Source: Purshia tridentata (Eukaryota > Streptophyta > Magnoliopsida > Rosales > Rosaceae). Taken from it: a stretch of 28,969 bases of DNA. The stretch is taken from NCBI GenBank assembly GCA_003254885.1, contig QANT01003790.1, forward strand, positions 1 through 28,969, written 5' to 3'. Shown in pieces: positions 24,461 to 28,969 of the stretch. The notes under the pieces are model-generated. The model made no database searches and was not told the DNA's origin. It saw nothing but the letters and a program-made list of their open reading frames with translations. A program made the translations under genes and the position numbers. Every line of letters starts with the position of its first letter. The first letter of the stretch is position 1.

Positions 24461-26845
24461 TAGAAATGTTGACAGAGACGGGACTGCTAGTTATTTAATC
24501 ATAAACGAATTTGAGGACTAATTGAATATCTAAAATAAATGGAAGTCTTGATTGAAACGGCAGTATGGTTGATATATGGTCAAAGTGTCCTTGCAGTGGA
24601 CCACGTCCATTTGCATTCTTCGTTATGTTAGCGCGTATTATATGGGTCAAAAGAGAAGGCAATTTCTTAATTAATTCTTTTTTTAACTTTGGAGAATTTA
24701 TATTCCTTGTTTTTCTATAAGATAGTTGATAAACCATGTGCGATATGCCCCAGAATCAGATTTAGATTAGGCTGCCCAAACTATAAGAATTGATAAATCT
24801 CTGGAATGCGTATATATGGTCAAATACACCTAAGCCTAAAATATTCTATAAAAAATAAAATAGGACTAGAAGCTTCTTACCACCCGCTTGGAAATCAATC
24901 TTTTTTTCTTTAATAGGCTTAATAGCGGAAGCATTTCGTTCAATTCAGCGTAATTATCAATTTGGGCCTCAAAGACTGACAGTCAATGGCCAATGTTCCT
25001 GTGGCACACGTCTTTCTTCAGCTATGGTTTGCTATGCCCATATATATATAGGTGTTCTAGATGTAATGATCAAACATTGTGATGCATTTTATAGCCTTAT
25101 TTTACAAAATTATTTTTCCAAGGGAAAAGATATTGTGCCACATTATGGCACAAGTATTTTGTGTCATAATCCTATATGGTAAAATAAAATACTACACATC
25201 ATTCTTTTATTATTTTTGTGCTTATACACATCACCATCTATTTTTAATATAAAATTAAAATTATATTTAGTGAAAGACCATCTTATCCAAATCAAATTAA
25301 ATGATCCTAATTAATTTATACTTAAATAAATAATACACATCATTATTTTGTTTTTGTTTTTACAATTATAGCGTTTTCACAAGTACTACTTGAGCTTTCT
25401 GGCTTTACCCAAACATATTTCTGCATACTTTTAATATGAAAAGCTAGCGTATATGTTGTATATCTTTTTGTATAAAAAGAATCTTTAAAATGTAATGTTA
25501 ATGAAAGAGGAAAACCATAAACAACAAAGTCATTAAAAATCAATAATCACTCATGTCCAATTGCTATACAAAGCAACTCATCTTAAAATCTTTTAGAGGC
25601 TTCACCCATTTATTAGCCCTACATAGTAAATTAAACCCATAGCACATTTTTTAACAAACCCACCCACCCCCCACCCTTGCTAGAATCTGATCCGACCATT
25701 ATTTTATAAATTTTATACTCTTGTTCTTGAATTTTTGCTACGTTTTTAAGTAAATCTAGTTTAGTTTAACTTATATATGTTTTTATAGGTTGAAGAGCAA
25801 AGAAAGGAAAACAAATAAAAAAAAGGACACTGTGATATTTTCAGAGTTAGGAATTTTAGGCATATCAGCCTTCTTCTCGGATTAAACTGCACCTCCTCGG
25901 AGCAAACAGGATGATAACCCTTATATCACTGAAAAGATACGGATGTCATCTTCTTGTAGAATTTTACGGATCATGATTTACATTTTTCTAGTAAAAGTTA
26001 TGGCTATTTGAGTATATATAGGTTAAGAAGCTGATTTGTGTGCAAATTAGCAAAGTTATATATTATATGCATTCCAAAGTACATTTGCATACAATGAGAT
26101 GAGCATTCTATTAAATAAATTTTCTAAATATAATTAGCCATAAGCTGTTGATCGATGAGTCTTACATTATAGGTCTTACTCTAATTAAATGTCCACAAGT
26201 GTTCAATATCAGCGAACAAAGCAAATGTCTAGTAATGTTCAAAATTTTTTTTAAGTTCAAGTCGTGTTTATTGTTTCTTTTTGTTAGATCTAAATGAGGA
26301 ATTTAATTTCTTCAGTTAGATTAAAAAAACCTCATGGATACGACAATCTTTTTTCATATACTATATTACATCCACTCTGTATACTTGTAGGATATTGAAT
26401 TGAGCCTAAATCCTAAACTAAATAATTGGATTGAGTGTTTTTTTTCTTTAAAATTGGGGATTTTTTTTTTTTTAAGAAAATGTTTAGAGGTTTATAATTT
26501 TTCATGAAATCTTTTTAAAATCTTTTTTATTTTGTGATTTGATTTATGTTTTATAGTTTTTTAAAATGAGGATATATTAGTCTTTTAAAATACTTATGTG
26601 GAAAATATATTATTAGATATATTAAGTAATTTAATTGACATGTTAATTCTATGTCATTATGGCACGTGCCATACTATGACACTCTAGCATTGCCCATTTT
26701 TCCAATTCCATGCATGCCTTTCCTAGTCTAACGCTGTGCAAAATTTTGAATAATGCTCTGCTTGTAATTGAATTGTCAGTCAGTTACAACTCATTTAATA
26801 AAATTACATAATAAATAGTAATTTGCATTGTGTTTCTTTGCATGT
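24461..26845. repeat. Copy 3 of the upstream module, split by a MULE-like element
   Basis: The left part 24461-25121 matches copy 2 from GAATAGAAATGTTGACAGAG through GAAGCATTTCGTTCAATTC to ATTTTATAGCCTTATTTT. The right part 26696-26845 resumes at TTCCAATTCCATGCAT and ATTGTCAGTCAGTTACAACT. Copy 2 has these two parts joined at about 18870-18890. It lies 1.2 kb upstream of the TGA-bearing CRK gene. Confidence 0.82.
25122..26695. mobile_element. Non-autonomous MULE-like transposon, 1574 bp, 10-bp target duplication
   Basis: The element starts GGGAAAAGATATTGTGCCAC and its other end, reverse complemented, starts GGGCAATGCTAGAGTGTCAT. The imperfect inverted repeats (about 22 of the first 30 positions match) include a shared TATGGCAC. 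It is flanked by exact ATTTTTCCAA copies at 25112-25121 and 26696-26705. The duplicated module at about 18870-18885 has a single ATTTCTCCAA, the empty site. No open frame above about 66 aa and no transposase motif is present. Target length of 9-11 bp points to Mutator-like elements; the superfamily is inferred from this alone. Confidence 0.85.
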
Positions 26846-27479
26846 TATTTGTAAATGTTAATACACATTTACAAAAAAGTAATACACATAGGTTTAAAAC
26901 ATAAAAATACGATGGTCATTGTTGGAGTGCAGTTACAACTTACAACTACTCATACTTATAACTTACAAAATATAATTATAACATTCGAATGCTAAGGAGA
27001 GAGAAACTTCGAACGCTACTTAATTGTTTATAATCTAGACCATAATTTTGTTATAATTTGGTGGTTTGTAGGGGGTGTACTTTAGATCATTGAGTGTAAA
27101 AAATATAGAAATTTAGGATTAAATACCTAATTTCAATACTTTTTTAGAAAATCAGTTTTGCTCATAATTTTTAGGTTTGGTTACTAACTAATGAACTTGA
27201 TTTTTATAATAGGTCACAAATTACATTCCATTTGTTTTGGGCTTTATTTGTTTGACAAATTTGCCCTTCTATTGTCCTTTGACCCACATATGATGGATCT
27301 TAGATAAAATTTATAAAGTTTTGACAAAATTACCCTTGATACTTTTACATTGTCTTGGAAATTAGTTAATATAGTCTCAACTTCAGTTTTAGTTGTGACT
27401 GTACGACACTCAACTTTAAATTTAATTATGACTGAATGATAGTCACAACTAAATTGTGATACAGTCACAGTTATATTCT
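26846..27479. other. Spacer before the DUF26 remnant
   Basis: No gene is visible. There are short inverted motifs around TAGTTGTGACTGT (about 27388) and ATAGTCACAACTA (about 27439). DUF26 homology begins abruptly after 27479, with TAG as the next codon on the minus strand. Confidence 0.5.
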
Positions 27480-27666
27480 AAAAGAGAATGTTAATAGACT
27501 CGTTGAGGCAACTTTGACAGGCGTCCACCTCGAGGTCTCCTTTGCATAATGCAATTGCATTGACATTGTTGGGGTTTTGTCCCAAAGATGAATTGTAAAA
27601 GCCGTAATTGATTTTGGTATTGTTGGAGAAGGAGTAGAGGAGGGTGTTGAGGTTTTGTTGGTAGAG
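27480..27666 (-). pseudogene. DUF26 (CRK exon 1) remnant truncated by an LTR
   Basis: On the minus strand one open frame reads a first-DUF26 segment: YQQNLNTLLYSFS, then YGFYNSSLG, then NAIALCKGDLEVDACQSC and LNESI. The C-X8-C-X2-C spacing is intact. It matches the paralogs over about 60 residues. The N-terminal side is cut at 27666/27667 by the LTR terminus TGTAACGACCC. The C-terminal side ends in TAG followed by unrelated DNA. This DUF26 sequence is more diverged than the other cluster members and may be an older paralog. The longer 80-residue open frame over this stretch (27471-27713) is in another frame and is not the gene. Confidence 0.9.
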
Positions 27667-28969
27667 TGTAACGACCCGTACCTTCCTAAGTGAATGTTAA
27701 TAGGGCCCAACATTGACTTTTAGTTCTAGTAAGATTTTAGCTTTGACCTTGGGTCCGTTAGGAAGGTCTTGAACTTACGAGTTCATTGACACGCGGCATG
27801 GGTTATTTAGAGTTACGGTTAAAAAGTTATGAACGTGATAAAAGAGCTCAAGGTTGACTTTTTAAATTACTTGGAGTTTAGAGTTGACTTTGAAATGGAT
27901 ACGTAGAGCTCGACTCCACGAGTTTGTAGACACGTAGCATGCGTCGTTTGGAGCTACGGTTTGTGAAATACGGAGGCTTAAAGTGAGGGGCAAACTTGTA
28001 ATTTTGAGGAAATGGCATCTAATATTCCAGAAAATTCTGGAATATTCCATCACTCTCTATTTCTCTCCCCTCTCCACGCGCAGGCGAAGGCAAGGTCAGC
28101 CCAGCCCGATACCCCACTCTCTCTCTTCCCTGCGCGACCCCCCTAGCCATTCCGGCCACCTAGACCCACCGGCGACGTCGCTAGTCTCCGGCCAGCAACC
28201 TCCCGACGCCCCAGCCCTCTTTCTTCTCTTTCTCCTGATCTCTCTCTCACCTGTGCGCGACTGGAGCTTCCAGCTCCAGCCATCTCCGGCGATGGTAGGC
28301 GACGGGACTGGCCGAGAATCACACCCCAGCCGTCGGCCAGCCACCCCGAGCTCCCCCACGACAGCCAGCCGTCCCTCGACGCGAAACGACGCCGGAAAAG
28401 CACCCAGCCCGCCGCCACTTGTTCGTCAATTCCGGCCAGATTCTGGCGTCAATCCCCTTGATTTTAGGTGGGTTTTTCTCCTCTCCTTTTGGGCTTCCTT
28501 TCCCTTATTGTTTGGTTGTTCAATTTTGAGAAATTGTGAGAGTTTGAATTTGGGTGATTATAGGCTATTTTCAGGTTTAGCATGGGTCTTTGAAATTGAA
28601 TCAAATTGTGGGACATTTTGGGTAATTTCCGTAATTAGAAACCTCAAATCGACGTTTGGAACGAGAAATTTGAGAAATTATGAAGGAAATTGGAAGTTGG
28701 GTAGTTGATGCTTATGCCATTTCGGGATTTCTAGAAATCCAAGGTTTTTATGGTGATTTAATTGAAATTGGGCGTACTTTTCGCCTTTAGGAACGATCAA
28801 TTGTGATTTAGAATGGTTAGGTTGAAGGAAAGCGGAGAAATGGTGATTTTGAGGTGAAGTTAGAGACTTTTTGGGTTGTCGAAACGACACCCGGACGATC
28901 CTCGGTCAAGTTAGGTAGAATGGAGGTTAATTGAGAAATTACCGGATTAAAAATAAGCTAGTGGCATGG
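27667..28969 (+). mobile_element. Long LTR of a Ty3/gypsy-type retrotransposon, plus orientation, right end outside the window
   Basis: Begins TGTAACGACCCG inside a DUF26 exon. It follows the same plan as the left LTR: a TTGACTTT-rich start, a 43-bp module (here twice, 27778-27820 and 27919-27961), then GGGCAAACTTGTAATTTTGA, a CT-rich leader (28048-28078), GC-rich sequence, and a TTTTAGGTGGGT donor-like site near 28464. No pol domain is within the window. The 241-residue open frame 27983-28708 has no domain I recognise and is probably leader. The five bases before the element (TAGAG) would be the target duplication if its other end were seen. Confidence 0.7.
28025..28047. promoter_or_regulatory. 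Perfect five-unit heat-shock element in the right LTR
   Basis: TTC, GAA, TTC, GAA and TTC start at 28025, 28030, 28035, 28040 and 28045, each separated by two bases. This is the alternating inverted pentamer array bound by heat-shock factor trimers. It lies 359 bp into the LTR, immediately before the CT-rich leader, where an LTR promoter is expected. The equivalent place in the left LTR has a TATA-like stretch and no such array. Confidence 0.7.

Noticed and set aside
27471-27713. 80-residue minus-strand open frame
   Set aside because: It crosses the LTR boundary and is out of frame with the DUF26 sequence at the same place.
27983-28708. 241-residue plus-strand open frame
   Set aside because: It lies wholly in the LTR and GC-rich leader, has no recognisable domain and is low-complexity (Pro/Ser/Arg). 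The left LTR has only a loosely similar, broken frame.

Overview
The window is nuclear DNA of a dicot plant, most likely a woody rosid. The evidence is a minus-strand cluster of cysteine-rich receptor-like kinase genes (CRK; DUF26/DUF26/TM/Ser-Thr kinase) with the usual seven-exon structure and GT-AG introns, lying among plant LTR retrotransposons, MITEs and AT-rich intergenic DNA. The species cannot be fixed from the sequence alone.

Layout. 1-3062: long LTR sequence (Ty3/gypsy style, minus orientation, TGTAACACCCC terminus at 3062) with a 1.2-kb tandem duplication and, at the far left, four 52-bp repeats. 3085-10800: a decayed CRK pseudogene on the minus strand. It is split by a degenerate 5.45-kb Ty1/copia element (plus strand, 4588-10041) and by a 142-bp hAT-like MITE inside its transmembrane exon. 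10801-12400: AT-rich spacer with a near-perfect 2 x 134-bp palindrome. 12458-15351: one apparently intact CRK gene (697 aa, seven exons). 15352-19522: spacer with two tandem copies of a roughly 1.1-kb module that recurs a third time upstream of the next gene. 19523-23222: a second CRK gene with the same exon structure but a TGA codon in the kinase activation loop. 23223-27480: spacer with the third module copy, split by a 1.57-kb MULE-like element with a 10-bp target duplication. 27480-27666: a DUF26 exon remnant truncated by a second long LTR (27667 to the window end, plus orientation), which carries a perfect five-unit heat-shock element.

How the parts relate. The four CRK loci are tandem paralogs on one strand. 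Only the 12458-15351 gene looks able to encode a full receptor: secreted cysteine-rich ectodomain, one membrane pass, and a kinase with all catalytic motifs. The others show progressive decay: one stop codon (19.5-23.2 kb), many lesions plus two transposons (3.1-10.8 kb), and an exon scrap (27.5 kb). The two long LTRs share a 43-bp module and bracket the cluster, with their TG ends facing inward. A single N at 8244 sits exactly between two 133-bp direct repeats and is probably an assembly join.
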